Part shown: positions 34,740 through 44,500 of the stretch, one piece after another
Numbering within the stretch: the stretch's first letter is position 1
Layout of the letters: each line of letters starts with the position of its first letter
Assembly (NCBI GenBank): GCA_041396705.1
Contig: JAWKYB010000005.1
Span: 297,571-361,570, forward strand
Source: Alphaproteobacteria bacterium
Lineage (GTDB): Bacteria; Pseudomonadota; Alphaproteobacteria; CALKHQ01
Length of the DNA: 64,000 nt
Direction: 5' to 3'
Notes under the pieces: generated by a model
What the model was told of the DNA's origin: nothing
The model's database searches: none
What the model saw: the letters and a program-made list of their open reading frames with translations, nothing else
Program-made: the position numbers and the translations under genes

Positions 34740-36386
34740 TCAGTTGTTCCGCACCGGATCGGCCGCACGCAGGGCAACCGTGCCGGTCATGATCGCGACC
34801 CCGCGGTCGGCGAGCGCCATGGTCGGCGCGTTGGTATTCGCATGCGGCACCGACGGCATCACCGACGCGTCGAACACGCGCAGCCCTTCGAGGCCGCGCA
34901 CCCTGAGGTCGGCGCCGACCACGGCACCGGGATCGTCCGGCCGGCCCATCCGGCAGGTGCCGCAGGGATGCCAGTTGGTCTTGACGGTGCGGCGGCAATG
35001 GGCGGCGAGCGCCGCGTCGCCGTCCACCCCCGGTCCGGGCACGATCTCGCGCGCGATTGCGTCGCGCATCGGCCGCGCCGCCAGCACCTGGCGCGCGAAG
35101 CGCACGCCGGCGACCTGCAGCGCCAGGTCGGCCGGATCGCGCAGGAAACCGGGATCGATCGCCGGCCGGTCGCGCGGATCGGCGGAGGCGAGCGTGACCC
35201 GGCCGCGGCCGCGCGGCTGCAGCAGGCAGGCGGTCAGCGTGACGCCGTCGGCCGGCTTCACGCCGGCGATGTCGCGATCCAGATAGACCGAGGGCACGCA
35301 GTAGAGCTTGATCGTCGCCGGCGCCGACGGGTCGTCGGGGTTGACGAAGGCGCAGGTCTCTGCGCCGTTGGTGGCGACCGGGCCGGTTCTGAACAGCAGA
35401 TACTGCAGGCCGTTGCGCAGCATCCGCCAGCCGCGGTCCTCGCCGAAATAGCCGTAGCGCCCGTTGGTCAGCGCGACCACCGGCGCCTCGTGATGGTCGT
35501 GCAGGTTGGCACCGACGCCCGGCAGGTCGGCACGCACGGCGATGCCGTGGCTGCGCAGGTGGTCGGCCGGGCCGATGCCGGACAGCATCAAGAGCTGCGG
35601 CGTGACCAGGGCGCCGGCCGTCAGAATGACCTCGGCCGCGGCGTGCGCGCTCTCGACCGCGCCGCTGCCCCGCCGCACGAAATCGACCCCGGTCACCCGG
35701 TCGCCGGAAAACCGCAGGCGCACGACCCGCGCCCCGGTCCGCAGCGTCAGCCGCGGGTCGCCGCGCACCGGCCCGAGGAATGCCGTTGCGGCGCTGCACC
35801 GGCGCCGGTCGGCGATGGTGTATTGCATGAAGCCGACACCGGCCTGGTCGCGGCCGTTGAAGTCGTCGGCGAAGGGGATGCCCAGGCCCTGCATCGTGCG
35901 CAGGTAGATGTAGCTCATCGCGCAGGCATGGGCCGGGTCGGAGACCTTCAGCGGCCCGTCGATGCCGTGGAACGCGTCGTTGAGACGCTGGTTGCCTTCC
36001 TGGGCGATGAAGTGCGGCAGCATGTCGGCATAGCCCCAGCCGGCGCCGCCGACGGCTGCGTCCCAGCCGTCGTAGTCGCCGGGCCGCCCGCGCATGTAGA
36101 CCATGGCGTTCACGCTGCTGCCGCCGCCGAGCACGTTGGCCTGGATGATGATCTGCCGCCGGCCGTCGAGCTGGTCCTGCGGGCTGGAAACGTGCTCGGT
36201 GACGTAGCGGCTGCCGCGGATGAAACGGACGAAGCCCGCCGGCATGCGCAGCAGCGGATGGCTGTCGGGCCAGCCGGCCTCGAGCAGCAGCACCCGCGCG
36301 CCGTGCTCGCCCACCAGCTTGCCCGCGGTCACGCAACCGGCGCTGCCGCCGCCGACGACGATGTAGTCGAAGTCGGCGCGCGTCAT
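34740..36386 (-). CDS. GMC-family FAD-dependent oxidoreductase
   Basis: A 548-aa choline-dehydrogenase-like flavoprotein. N-terminal GGGSAGC (residues 12-18) and LLLEAG bind the ADP moiety, GGGSSVNAMVYMRG is the GMC signature 1, GALVTPQLLMLSGIGP is signature 2, and the C-terminal HPCGTCRMG...SVMPSVPHANTNAP provides the catalytic His/Asn pair. It oxidises a primary or secondary alcohol; substrate not known. Shares an operon with the M81 hydrolase. Confidence 0.92.
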   Translation of the reverse strand: MTRADFDYIVVGGGSAGCVTAGKLVGEHGARVLLLEAGWPDSHPLLRMPAGFVRFIRGSRYVTEHVSSPQDQLDGRRQIIIQANVLGGGSSVNAMVYMRGRPGDYDGWDAAVGGAGWGYADMLPHFIAQEGNQRLNDAFHGIDGPLKVSDPAHACAMSYIYLRTMQGLGIPFADDFNGRDQAGVGFMQYTIADRRRCSAATAFLGPVRGDPRLTLRTGARVVRLRFSGDRVTGVDFVRRGSGAVESAHAAAEVILTAGALVTPQLLMLSGIGPADHLRSHGIAVRADLPGVGANLHDHHEAPVVALTNGRYGYFGEDRGWRMLRNGLQYLLFRTGPVATNGAETCAFVNPDDPSAPATIKLYCVPSVYLDRDIAGVKPADGVTLTACLLQPRGRGRVTLASADPRDRPAIDPGFLRDPADLALQVAGVRFARQVLAARPMRDAIAREIVPGPGVDGDAALAAHCRRTVKTNWHPCGTCRMGRPDDPGAVVGADLRVRGLEGLRVFDASVMPSVPHANTNAPTMALADRGVAIMTGTVALRAADPVRNN

Positions 36387-36550
36387 CGCCGCCGCTCGCC
36401 GGCGCCGGCCACCTGCGGGCACGCGGCGCGTTGCACCCCGCCCGACTCTGGCTAGCGTGCCGGCAGCAGGCCGCCGACCGGAGCCGCAGCCGTCCCCGGC
36501 CGCCGTCGCGCATAGGCGACGCAACCGAACCGCGCGGAGCCTGAGCCGCC

Positions 36551-37543
36551 ATGACATCGATCGCAACCGATCTCGACTTCGACCGCAACGGGCGCCAGGT
36601 CGGCGTGCTGCGGCTGCCGCATTCGCCCCACCATGACGCCTGGGGCAGCGTCGCGATCCCGGCCGCGGTGATCAAGAACGGATCCGGCCCGACCCTGCTG
36701 CTCACCGGCGGCAACCATGGCGACGAATATGAAGGACCGGTCGTCCTGGGCGAGCTGATCCGCGACCTCGACCCGGCGGCGATACAGGGGCGGCTGATCA
36801 TCCTGCCGGCGATGAACACGCCGGCGGTCAAGGCCGGCCGCCGCACGTCGCCGGTGGACGGTCTCAACATCAACCGGACCTTTCCGGGCGATCCATCAGG
36901 CTCCACCACCCGACAGATCAGCCACTACGTCGCCAATGTGCTGATGCCGATGGCCGATGTCTTCATCGACCTGCACTCCGGCGGCAGCTCGCTCGACTTC
37001 ATCCCGTCCGCCTTCCTCGAGCGGTCCCCGGATCCCGAATTGCGGCGGCGCGGCGAGGCGGCGGTGCGCGCCTACGGCGCCCCGCTCGCGGTGGTGGCCG
37101 ACACCCTGGGCGAGGCGCGCACCTCCACCGCCACCGCCGCCGCCCGCGGCATGATCGCGCTGGGCAGCGAGATGGGCGGCGGCGGCGTCGTCGACCCGGA
37201 GGCGCTGGCGATCTGCCGCAGGGCGGTGCGCAACCTGCTCGTCCACTTCGCCGTCGCCGACGGACCGGCGGCCTCGCCGGCCTATGACGGCCCGCTCTAC
37301 GAGATCAGCGGCCACGCCTCGCACGTCTATGCGGCGGACGACGGCGTGTTCGTACCCGCCGACCGGCTGGGCACATCCGTCAGCGCCGGACAGCCGGCTG
37401 GCGCGGTCCACTTCCTCACCGACCCGGGCCGGGCGCCGGAGCCGCTGGTCTATGGCCAGTCCGGCCTGCTGATCTGCCACCGGGCCATCGGCCGGGTGGA
37501 GGCCGGCAACTGCGTCGCGGTGGTCGCCAGCCCGATCGGCTGA
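36551..37543 (+). CDS. Aspartoacylase/succinylglutamate desuccinylase-family deacylase
   Basis: A 330-aa zinc hydrolase. Zinc ligands are in GGNHGDEYEG (His/Glu) and DLHSGG (His), with a catalytic Glu in the ALGSEMGGGG region. The length and C-terminal barrel resemble the DoeB-type N-acetyl-diaminobutyrate/ectoine-derivative deacetylases and related amidohydrolases. It removes an acyl group from an N-acylated small molecule. Divergent from the GMC gene, with an upstream region of about 160 bases. Its own operon is a single gene. Confidence 0.83.
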   Translation: MTSIATDLDFDRNGRQVGVLRLPHSPHHDAWGSVAIPAAVIKNGSGPTLLLTGGNHGDEYEGPVVLGELIRDLDPAAIQGRLIILPAMNTPAVKAGRRTSPVDGLNINRTFPGDPSGSTTRQISHYVANVLMPMADVFIDLHSGGSSLDFIPSAFLERSPDPELRRRGEAAVRAYGAPLAVVADTLGEARTSTATAAARGMIALGSEMGGGGVVDPEALAICRRAVRNLLVHFAVADGPAASPAYDGPLYEISGHASHVYAADDGVFVPADRLGTSVSAGQPAGAVHFLTDPGRAPEPLVYGQSGLLICHRAIGRVEAGNCVAVVASPIG

Positions 37544-37624
37544 CGCCGGCCGCGGCACGCCTGCAAGATCGCCGCTTCGCATCCACGGATTCCCCTGCCG
37601 GACGGGTGGGTCCACCCCCCGTCT

Positions 37625-38374
37625 TCAGATCATGTAGTCGCCGCCATTCATGTTCATCGAGGCGCCGAGGAAATAGGCGCCGTCGTCGCACGCCAGCAGC
37701 AGTGCGGCCGGCGCCACCTCCTCCGGCTTGCCGAAGCGCTTGATCGGCAGCTCACCGAGCTTGGCGTCGAGCCAGTCCTGCGGAATCGCGCGCAGCAGCG
37801 GGGTGTCGATCGGGCCCGGATTGATGCAATTGACGGTGATTCCCTCGGCGCCGACCTCGTAGGCCAGCGCCCGCGTGAACCCCATGATGCCGGCCTTGGC
37901 CGCGCAATAGTGGACCATGGTCGGTGCACCCTTGTGCGCGAGCTGGGACGAGAAGTTGATGATGCGCCCCCACCGCTTCCGCTTCATGGCCGGCAGGACC
38001 TCGCGGGTGCACAGGAAGGTGCCGCGCATGTGCACGGCGATCATCCGGTCCCAGGCCTCGACCGACATCTCGTGCAGCAGGCAGGTGGCATCGATTCCGG
38101 CGCAGTTGACCAGAATGTCCGTCTCGCCGATCTCCGCGGCGCCCGCCGCGAAGGCTGCCTTGACCGCGCCCTCGTCGCTGACGTCGGCGACCGCGGATGC
38201 CGCCTTCGCGCCGGGCTGCAGCGCAGCCGCGCCGGCAACCCCCGCCGCCTTGTCGCCTGCGACGTCGACCAGGCCGATCGACGCGCCCTCGCGCGCGAAC
38301 AGCAGCGCGATCTCGCGGCCGATCCCGCTGCCGCCGCCGGTGATGACGGCCGTCTTGCCCGTCAGCTTGCCCAT
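37625..38374 (-). CDS. Short-chain dehydrogenase/reductase
   Basis: A 249-aa classical SDR. The NAD motif TGGGSGIG is near residue 11, NCAG near 88, and the catalytic Ser-Tyr-Lys lies in NFSSQLA...YCAAK near residues 138-156. The C-terminal GGDY segment is usual. Of two in-frame ATGs, 38374 has GGAGG at eight bases and is preferred over 38380. It is the last gene of the importer operon, so it may process the imported compound. Confidence 0.9.
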   Translation of the reverse strand: MGKLTGKTAVITGGGSGIGREIALLFAREGASIGLVDVAGDKAAGVAGAAALQPGAKAASAVADVSDEGAVKAAFAAGAAEIGETDILVNCAGIDATCLLHEMSVEAWDRMIAVHMRGTFLCTREVLPAMKRKRWGRIINFSSQLAHKGAPTMVHYCAAKAGIMGFTRALAYEVGAEGITVNCINPGPIDTPLLRAIPQDWLDAKLGELPIKRFGKPEEVAPAALLLACDDGAYFLGASMNMNGGDYMI

Positions 38375-38412
38375 GGTCATTTCCTCCTTCTCGTGTGCGT
38401 GCGCCCGTCCAC

Positions 38413-39471
38413 TCAGCGCCCGTCCGTTGCGATCGCAGCCGCCGGCACGCCGGCGCTCAGGACACGCTCGGCCTCCACCTGGAAAGCCTCGAAATAGTCG
38501 ACCGCGCGTTCCTGCCGCGCCACCTCCTCGTGCCGGATGCAGTGCACGAGGTGGCCGGGCTCGACGGTCTCCGCGGGGGGACGGGCCGCGCGGCAGCCAT
38601 CGACCACCATCGGGCACCGGCCGGCGAGGAAACAGCCCTTCGGCAGGTCGATCGGGCTCGGAATCTCGCCCGAAAGCCGGATGTCGGTCTCGCGCCGCAA
38701 TCTGGGATTGGGCAGCAGCACCGCGGACAGCAGGCCGACCGAATAGGGGTGGCTCGGCGTGGCGAACAGCTTGGCGGCGGGGCCCTGCTCCACGATCATG
38801 CCGAGATAGAGCACGGCGACGCGGTGGCTGACGTGGCGCACCGCCGAGAGATCGTGCGAGATGAACAGATAGGCCGTGCCCAGTTCCCGCTGCACGTCGA
38901 TCAGCAGGTCGATCACCTCCGCCCGGGCGGTCGGGTCGAGCGCCGAGGTCGGCTCGTCGAGGATGATGATCTCCGGATCGGAGATGATCGCCCGCGCGAT
39001 CCCGACCCGCTGCTGAACGCCCATGGAGATCTCGGCCGGATAGGCGGTCAACAGCGTCTCGGCAATGCCCACGCGCGCCGCCGCCTGGCGGGTGCGACGC
39101 TCCCGGTCGGCGCGGTTCACCCCGGCGGCGCGCAGCGGCTCGCCGATCAGCTGGTGGATCTGGTGGCGCGGATCGAGGGATTCCGCCGGCTCCTGGAACA
39201 CCAGCTGCAGCTTGCCGCGGACCTCCGGCGAGCGCACGGTGCGTTGGCCGCCCATCGCCAGATCGCGAAATCGGATCGAGCCGGCGGTCGGCTTGATCAG
39301 CCCCAGCACGCAGCGCCCGATCGTCGTCTTGCCGGAGCCGGATTCGCCGACCAGGGCCAGGGTCTCGCCCTTCTCGAGCTGGAACGACACGTCGTTGACG
39401 GCCTGCACGACCGCCTTGGTGCCGGAGATCCGGAAGTGCTGGACCAGGTTGTCGACGGTCAGTATCGGCAT
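38413..39471 (-). CDS. Oligopeptide-type ABC transporter ATP-binding protein (OppF/DppF-like)
   Basis: A 352-aa ATPase with the oligopeptide C-terminal extension. Walker A GESGSGKTT (near residue 41), Q-loop QEPAESLD, Walker B IIILDEPTSALD, and H-loop ISHDLS. The signature reads ISMGVQQR instead of the usual SGGQ-type, an unusual change. A cysteine-rich C-terminal region follows (KGCFLAGRCP). It energises uptake with the neighbouring ATPase; three bases separate the two genes. Confidence 0.9.
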   Translation of the reverse strand: MPILTVDNLVQHFRISGTKAVVQAVNDVSFQLEKGETLALVGESGSGKTTIGRCVLGLIKPTAGSIRFRDLAMGGQRTVRSPEVRGKLQLVFQEPAESLDPRHQIHQLIGEPLRAAGVNRADRERRTRQAAARVGIAETLLTAYPAEISMGVQQRVGIARAIISDPEIIILDEPTSALDPTARAEVIDLLIDVQRELGTAYLFISHDLSAVRHVSHRVAVLYLGMIVEQGPAAKLFATPSHPYSVGLLSAVLLPNPRLRRETDIRLSGEIPSPIDLPKGCFLAGRCPMVVDGCRAARPPAETVEPGHLVHCIRHEEVARQERAVDYFEAFQVEAERVLSAGVPAAAIATDGR

Positions 39472-39474
39472 CGG

Positions 39475-40506
39475 CTAGCGCTCGATCGGGAAATGGCAGC
39501 GCACCAGATGGCCGGGCCCGAGTTGCCGCAGTTCCGGCGGCTCGGTGGCGCAGCGCGGCTGGGCCCTGACGCAGCGGTCGCGGAACACGCAGCCGGCCTC
39601 GGGCGGGCCGGCGACGCCGGCCTCCGCCACGTCCTCGCGCAGCCAGTAGCGCCGCAGCTTGGCGTTGTGCGAGAACGCGGCTAGCAGCAGCACGGTATAG
39701 GGGTGCGCGGGATCGTCGAAGAACGCGGTCCGGCCCGCCACCTCGACGATCTGGCCGGCATAGATGACGGCGATCCGGTCGGCGAAATGGGCGGCGATGC
39801 CGATGTCGCGGGTGATGAACAGCATCGACGAGCCGCGCTCGCTGATCAGCCGCCGCAGCAATTCGAGCACCTGGGCCTGGACGGTGACGTCGAGCCCGGA
39901 GGTGGCGTCGTCGGAGATGATGAATTTGGGCGAGCACGCCAGCGCGATCGCCATCACGACGCGCTGGGCCATCCCGCCCGACAGCTCGTGCGGAAAGGCG
40001 CGATAGCGCCGCTCCGGATCCGGAATCTGCACGTCGCGCAGCAGTTCCAGCGTGCGCGCCCGGGTTTCGCGCTCGCCGAGTCCGAGATGATGTTTCAGCA
40101 CGTCGCCGATCTGGCGGCCGACCGTGCGCAGCGGGTCGAGCTCGCCGCGCGGGTTCGAGACCACCATGGCCATGTCGCGGCCGCGCAGCCGCCGCAACGC
40201 CTCCTCGCCGAGCTTCGTCAGGTCCTGGCCGTCGAAGGCGATCGCGCCCCGGTCGATCCGGCCCGGCGCGGGCACCAGGCGCATCGCAGCGCGGGCGAGC
40301 ATCGTCTTGCCCGACCCGGACTCGCCGACCAGCGCGACCACCTCGCCGCGGTCGACCCGCAGCGCGATATCGCGCAGCACCGTGCGCCGCTGTTGGCCGA
40401 ACCGCGGGAACGAGACCGAGAGCCCGTCGATCGCCAGAATCGGCGCACCCGCCGGCGCACGCTCCGGCCCGCGCGCTTCCACGTCTGTACCGGCGGACAG
40501 CACCAT
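39475..40506 (-). CDS. Oligopeptide-type ABC transporter ATP-binding protein (OppD/DppD-like)
   Basis: A 343-aa ATPase. Walker A GESGSGKTM, Q-loop VSNPRGELD, signature LSGGMAQR, Walker B IISDDATSGLD and the C-terminal cluster CVFRDRCVRAQPRC. The Walker B catalytic glutamate is replaced by Asp, and the H-loop reads ITRDIG without the usual His; this ATPase site may be degenerate, as in asymmetric ABC pairs. Start at 40506 lies just after the permease stop. Confidence 0.9.
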   Translation of the reverse strand: MVLSAGTDVEARGPERAPAGAPILAIDGLSVSFPRFGQQRRTVLRDIALRVDRGEVVALVGESGSGKTMLARAAMRLVPAPGRIDRGAIAFDGQDLTKLGEEALRRLRGRDMAMVVSNPRGELDPLRTVGRQIGDVLKHHLGLGERETRARTLELLRDVQIPDPERRYRAFPHELSGGMAQRVVMAIALACSPKFIISDDATSGLDVTVQAQVLELLRRLISERGSSMLFITRDIGIAAHFADRIAVIYAGQIVEVAGRTAFFDDPAHPYTVLLLAAFSHNAKLRRYWLREDVAEAGVAGPPEAGCVFRDRCVRAQPRCATEPPELRQLGPGHLVRCHFPIER

Positions 40507-40507
40507 G

Positions 40508-41518
40508 TCAGCGTGTCCGCGGATCGATGGCAAAATAGACCAGGTCGACAATCAGGTAGATGACCAGCGACAGGATCGCGGAGGCAAGCACGAAGCCCAG
40601 CACCGGGTTGAAGTCGGCGTTGAGCACGCCCTGCACGGCGTACTGGCCGGCGCCGCCCCAGCTGAACACGATCTCGACCAGAACCGCCCCGCCGATCAGG
40701 AAGCCGTAGAGGACGCTGACGATGGTGACGACCGACGGCAGCGCATTGCGGAATGCCTTGCGGGCGATCACCTTCGGGGGCAGTCCGCACATCTGCGCGT
40801 ATTTGCTGAAGTCGGACTCCAGCATGCGCTCCATCGTCGACTGCGTCATCTTCAGGATCGGACCGGCGTTGATGATGCCGAGCGTGACCACCGGCAGCAC
40901 AAGGTGCCCGGCGGCGTTCTCCAATGCCGCCCAGTTGCCGGCCAGCAGGCTGTCGATCAGCAGGGATCCCGAGATCACCTCCGGCGGCAGGATGGCATAG
41001 TCGATCCGGCCCAGCGGAGCCGGCACGACCCCCAGCATCGTGTAGAACACGAAGACCAGCACCATGCCGAGCCAGAAGTCGGGCAGGGCGCCGGCGAACA
41101 GCCCGTAATAGTCGGCGATGCGGCGCACCACGCCCTTCTTGCGGCGCGCACCGGCAACACCGAGCGGCACGCCGATCACCAGCGCCAACGCGAGGCTGAG
41201 CGTGATCAGCTCCAGGGTCGCCGGCAGGCGCTGCGCCAGGTCGGTGGTGACCGGCAGCGTGGTCTGCCACGACTCGCCGAGATCGCCCTGCACCACGTTG
41301 CCGAGGTAGATGAGGAACTGCTCGAATACCGAGCGGTCGAGCCCCAGCTCGATCCGCAGCTCGTTCAGCGCCGATTCCGTGGCGAACGGTCCGAGCATCA
41401 GAACCGCCGGGTCGCCGGGGATCAGCTTGATCAGCAGGAAGCTGACCAGCAGGATGCCGACCAGCTGCGGCCCGACGAAGACCAGCCGCTTTCCGATGTA
41501 GAGGGCCAGCGCGCGCAT
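40508..41518 (-). CDS. Dipeptide-type ABC transporter permease (OppB/DppB-like)
   Basis: A 336-aa permease with six membrane helices and the binding-protein-dependent EAA-type loop region ARKAFRNALPSVVT near residue 260. The N-terminal PGDPA segment after the first helix is typical of DppB/OppB. It forms the channel with the OppC-like subunit. Start at 41518, six bases after the oppC frame ends. Confidence 0.9.
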   Translation of the reverse strand: MRALALYIGKRLVFVGPQLVGILLVSFLLIKLIPGDPAVLMLGPFATESALNELRIELGLDRSVFEQFLIYLGNVVQGDLGESWQTTLPVTTDLAQRLPATLELITLSLALALVIGVPLGVAGARRKKGVVRRIADYYGLFAGALPDFWLGMVLVFVFYTMLGVVPAPLGRIDYAILPPEVISGSLLIDSLLAGNWAALENAAGHLVLPVVTLGIINAGPILKMTQSTMERMLESDFSKYAQMCGLPPKVIARKAFRNALPSVVTIVSVLYGFLIGGAVLVEIVFSWGGAGQYAVQGVLNADFNPVLGFVLASAILSLVIYLIVDLVYFAIDPRTR

Positions 41519-41523
41519 GGCGG

Positions 41524-42494
41524 TCAGCCCTGCCGCTCGGCCCGGTCTTCGCCGGGCTGGACCAGGTCGCCGAGCAGCGCGCGCCGCCGCGCCGGATCGG
41601 CGAGCGTCTCGATGCTGGAGCCGATCAGGGCGAAGGCGAACACGGTGACGGCCAGCGCGATGCCCGGGAAGATCGACGGCCACCAGTGGCCCGTCACGAT
41701 GTTCTGGAAGCCCATGGCGATCATGCTGCCCCACTCGGGAGTCGGGGCCTCGACGCCGGCCCCGATGAAACTGAGCGCTGCGGTCAGCAGCACCGCCCAG
41801 CCGATATTGACCGAGAGCTGGGCCGAGCACGGGCGCGATCGCGTTCGGGATCACATGGCGGGTCAGGATCGCGAAGTCGGACGCACCGGAGACGTATGCC
41901 GCCTCGACATAGCGCAGGCGTCGAACCGACAGCGTCTGCGCCCGCATCAGGCGCAGATAGATCGGCGCGTTGACGAAGGCGATGGCGAGCACGAGGCTCT
42001 GCACGCTCTTGGCCCATGACCGCCACCACGGCGATCGCGAACACGAAGACCGGGAAGGCCTGCAGCACGTCGGCGGCGCGCATGATGAAGCCGGAGCCGA
42101 ACGAACCCCAGCCGCGCACCGACTCGTAGTAGCCGGCGACGGCGCCGAGGGCCACGCCGACGACGGCGGAGGTGAGGGTTCCGGCCAGGGCGATCGCCAG
42201 GTCGATGCGCGGCGCGTAGATGACGCGCGAGAACACGTCCAGGCCGGTCGCATCGGTGCCCATCAGATAGGGCCAGCCCGGCGGCCGCAGATAGACGGAG
42301 GGGTCGGCCTTGATCGGGTCGAACGGCGCGATCAGCGGCGCGAAGACCGCCAGCAGGACGATCAGGCCGACCAGGATGTAGCCGAGCGCGAACGCCGGGC
42401 GGCGCCGCAGCACGGCCAGGAAGAACGCGAACCCCCGGCGCCATGTGGCGCCACGAAGGGGCGGGCGCGCAGGCGCGCCCGCTATATCGGTCAC
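41524..42494 (-). pseudogene. Dipeptide-type ABC transporter permease (OppC/DppC-like), two apparent frameshifts
   Basis: Begins at GTG 42494 (with GGGAGG) and reads as an OppC N-terminus (a membrane helix, then PDPFDPIKADP-like and GTDATGLDVFSR) to VVAVMGQ near 42015. The expected continuation KSVQSLVLAIAFVNAP is in another frame to about 41825, and the final part LLTAALSFIGAG to the stop is in a third frame. Each shift fits a single-base change. The flanking transporter genes are intact, so either recent decay or sequencing error. Confidence 0.85.
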
Positions 42495-42524
42495 CTCGGC
42501 CTCCCGGGATCGAGCCGACGGCGG

Positions 42525-44183
42525 TCAGCCGCGGCCGAAATCCTGGAAGCGGATGTTGTTGGACGTGTAGTACGTCCAGCCCATCAGGTCGGCCTTCCGC
42601 GCCATGGTGTAGTTCGGATAGGCGATGAAGGTCCACGGCGCCTCGTCCATGACGATCCGCTGCGCCTCGCCCATCGCCTCCAGCCGCACGGTCTCGTCGG
42701 CGGTCGACGCCGCGGTGGCCAGCAGTTCGTCGACCCGTGCGTTGACGTAGTTGGAGTAGTTGACGAAGCTTTCGCTCTGGAAATAGAGCTGCATCGAATA
42801 GCCCGGATCCGGGCACCACGGGCTGTCGACATAGAAGATCATCGGCTCGCCGCGCTGCGACACCGCGTTGTAGAACGAGCCCGCCGGCACCTTTTTAAGC
42901 TGCAGCTCGACGCCGATCTCGCGCAGCGACGACTGGTACAGGATGGCGATCGGCTCCTGCACCGGGTCGCCGGCGTTGTAGGACAGCGTGGTCTGGAACC
43001 CGTCGCCGACGCCGGCGGCCTGCAGCAGCTGGCGCGCCTTGTCCAGGTCGTAGCTGTAGGGATCGAGCTCGACATAGCCCGGATAGATGTTCGGCATGCA
43101 CCCGTTCAGCGGCGAGGCCAGCCCCTGATAGACGGACTGCATGATCTGATCGCGCGGGAACGCATAGTTCATCGCCCGCCGCACGTCGACGTTGTCGAAC
43201 GGCGTCATCTTGGCGTTCAGCTCGATCCAGATCATGAACGAGGCCGGCACGGTCTCGACCGCGACATTCGGCACCGACTGCAGGCTGATGATCTCCAGCG
43301 GTTGCAGGTACTGGGCGATGTCGACGGCGCCGCCCTGCAGCAATTGCACGCGCGCGGCCGACGTCGGCACCTCGCGGAAGATCACGGTGTCGATGGCCGG
43401 CTTGCCGCCCCAGTAGTCGTCGCGGGCGCGGAACACCGCCTGCTGGCCGCGGGTCAGCTGCTCGAGCCGGTAGGGACCGAAGCCGGCGCTGTCGTTCTCG
43501 ATGAACTGCTTGGCCCACGGATCGTCGGCGGTGGCCATCTCCTTGCACTTCACGGAGTCGTAGATCGGCCCGCCATAGAGGTTGGGCTGAATCTTCAGCA
43601 GCAGCGGGTTGGGCTCGTCGAGGTTGAACGAAACCTCGTACTTGCCTTCGACCCGCACGTCCTCCGGCCGGTTGAGGCCGATCACCTTGGTATAGAACGC
43701 CCCGAGCGCGGCCAGGCCGAATTTGCGGTCCCAGGTCCACTTGACGTCTTCCGCCGTCAGCTCGTTGCCCCAGTTGCTCATCACGCCCTCGCGCAGCTTG
43801 AAGCGCGCGAAGCGGCCCTCGGGGTCGATTTCCCAGCTCTCGGCCAGCTTGCCGACCATCTTCACGCCGCCGGGCTCTTCCGGGTGATAGCTGATGTCCT
43901 CGCGCCGGGCCGTCGGCACGCCCGGATCCGCAATGATCTCGAAGCCCAGCAGATGGTCGTACATGGCGGCGATCGCCTCGAACGTACCGAGCGAGACGTC
44001 GAACTCGCAGTCGAGGCTCTGCGGCGTTGCCGGCGCCGCGATCACCATGGTCGAGCCTTCCTGCGCGGCCGCGGGCGACATGCCAATGATGCGCGGCATG
44101 ACGGCGAGCGAAGCCATCGCCGACGTGGCCTGCAGGAAGCGGCGACGATCCAACGCGCAGTGCGCGTTCCAGGCGGTCTTCAT
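42525..44183 (-). CDS. ABC transporter solute-binding protein (family 5, DppA-like), Tat-exported
   Basis: A 552-aa extracytoplasmic binding protein. A twin-arginine signal DRRRFLQ lies in the first 20 residues and a signal end near PAAAQE. The SBP_bac_5 pattern is clear: an N-terminal EFDVSLGTFEA, mid-protein KLAESWEIDPEG, and a late NYSNYVNARVDEL segment. Such proteins bind peptides, but also opines, ketones, nickel chelates and other small compounds. Start 44183 has GGAGGAG. First gene of the importer-SDR operon, divergent from the NicX-like gene. Confidence 0.92.
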   Translation of the reverse strand: MKTAWNAHCALDRRRFLQATSAMASLAVMPRIIGMSPAAAQEGSTMVIAAPATPQSLDCEFDVSLGTFEAIAAMYDHLLGFEIIADPGVPTARREDISYHPEEPGGVKMVGKLAESWEIDPEGRFARFKLREGVMSNWGNELTAEDVKWTWDRKFGLAALGAFYTKVIGLNRPEDVRVEGKYEVSFNLDEPNPLLLKIQPNLYGGPIYDSVKCKEMATADDPWAKQFIENDSAGFGPYRLEQLTRGQQAVFRARDDYWGGKPAIDTVIFREVPTSAARVQLLQGGAVDIAQYLQPLEIISLQSVPNVAVETVPASFMIWIELNAKMTPFDNVDVRRAMNYAFPRDQIMQSVYQGLASPLNGCMPNIYPGYVELDPYSYDLDKARQLLQAAGVGDGFQTTLSYNAGDPVQEPIAILYQSSLREIGVELQLKKVPAGSFYNAVSQRGEPMIFYVDSPWCPDPGYSMQLYFQSESFVNYSNYVNARVDELLATAASTADETVRLEAMGEAQRIVMDEAPWTFIAYPNYTMARKADLMGWTYYTSNNIRFQDFGRG

Positions 44184-44500
44184 CGGATACTCCTCCCCAT
44201 TTGCATGGCCTGCCGGACGGTGTCCATCGGCCCCCGGCCGGCCATGCAGCAAAACATGTGCCAAACCGGTGGGAATCGCAACGCGTTTGCCGGAGCACCG
44301 TGCGCCGCGCAGATGCCACCGTCCGCGCACACCCGACCGCGACCGGCGCCGGGCAGGCTGATTGACAGTCCTCTCCGGACCGCATGATACTCGGCGCGGG
44401 TCGGGCAATTGGACTTGTCGTGCCGTCGCGACTTCGCGACGGCACGATTGGGCGGCCGGCATCTTCGATTTGGGGTTGTCTTGCTGAGGGGGAGGCAATC
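44184..44500. promoter_or_regulatory. Divergent control region between the importer and NicX-like operons
   Basis: 317 bases with no gene, holding outward promoters for both operons. Within it, 44418-44447 is a perfect 14-bp inverted repeat (TCGTGCCGTCGCGA / TCGCGACGGCACGA, two-base centre), about 54 bases before the NicX-like ATG. A hairpin between two divergent starts is not explained by termination, so an operator is the likelier reading. No adjacent regulator gene is seen. Confidence 0.5.
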
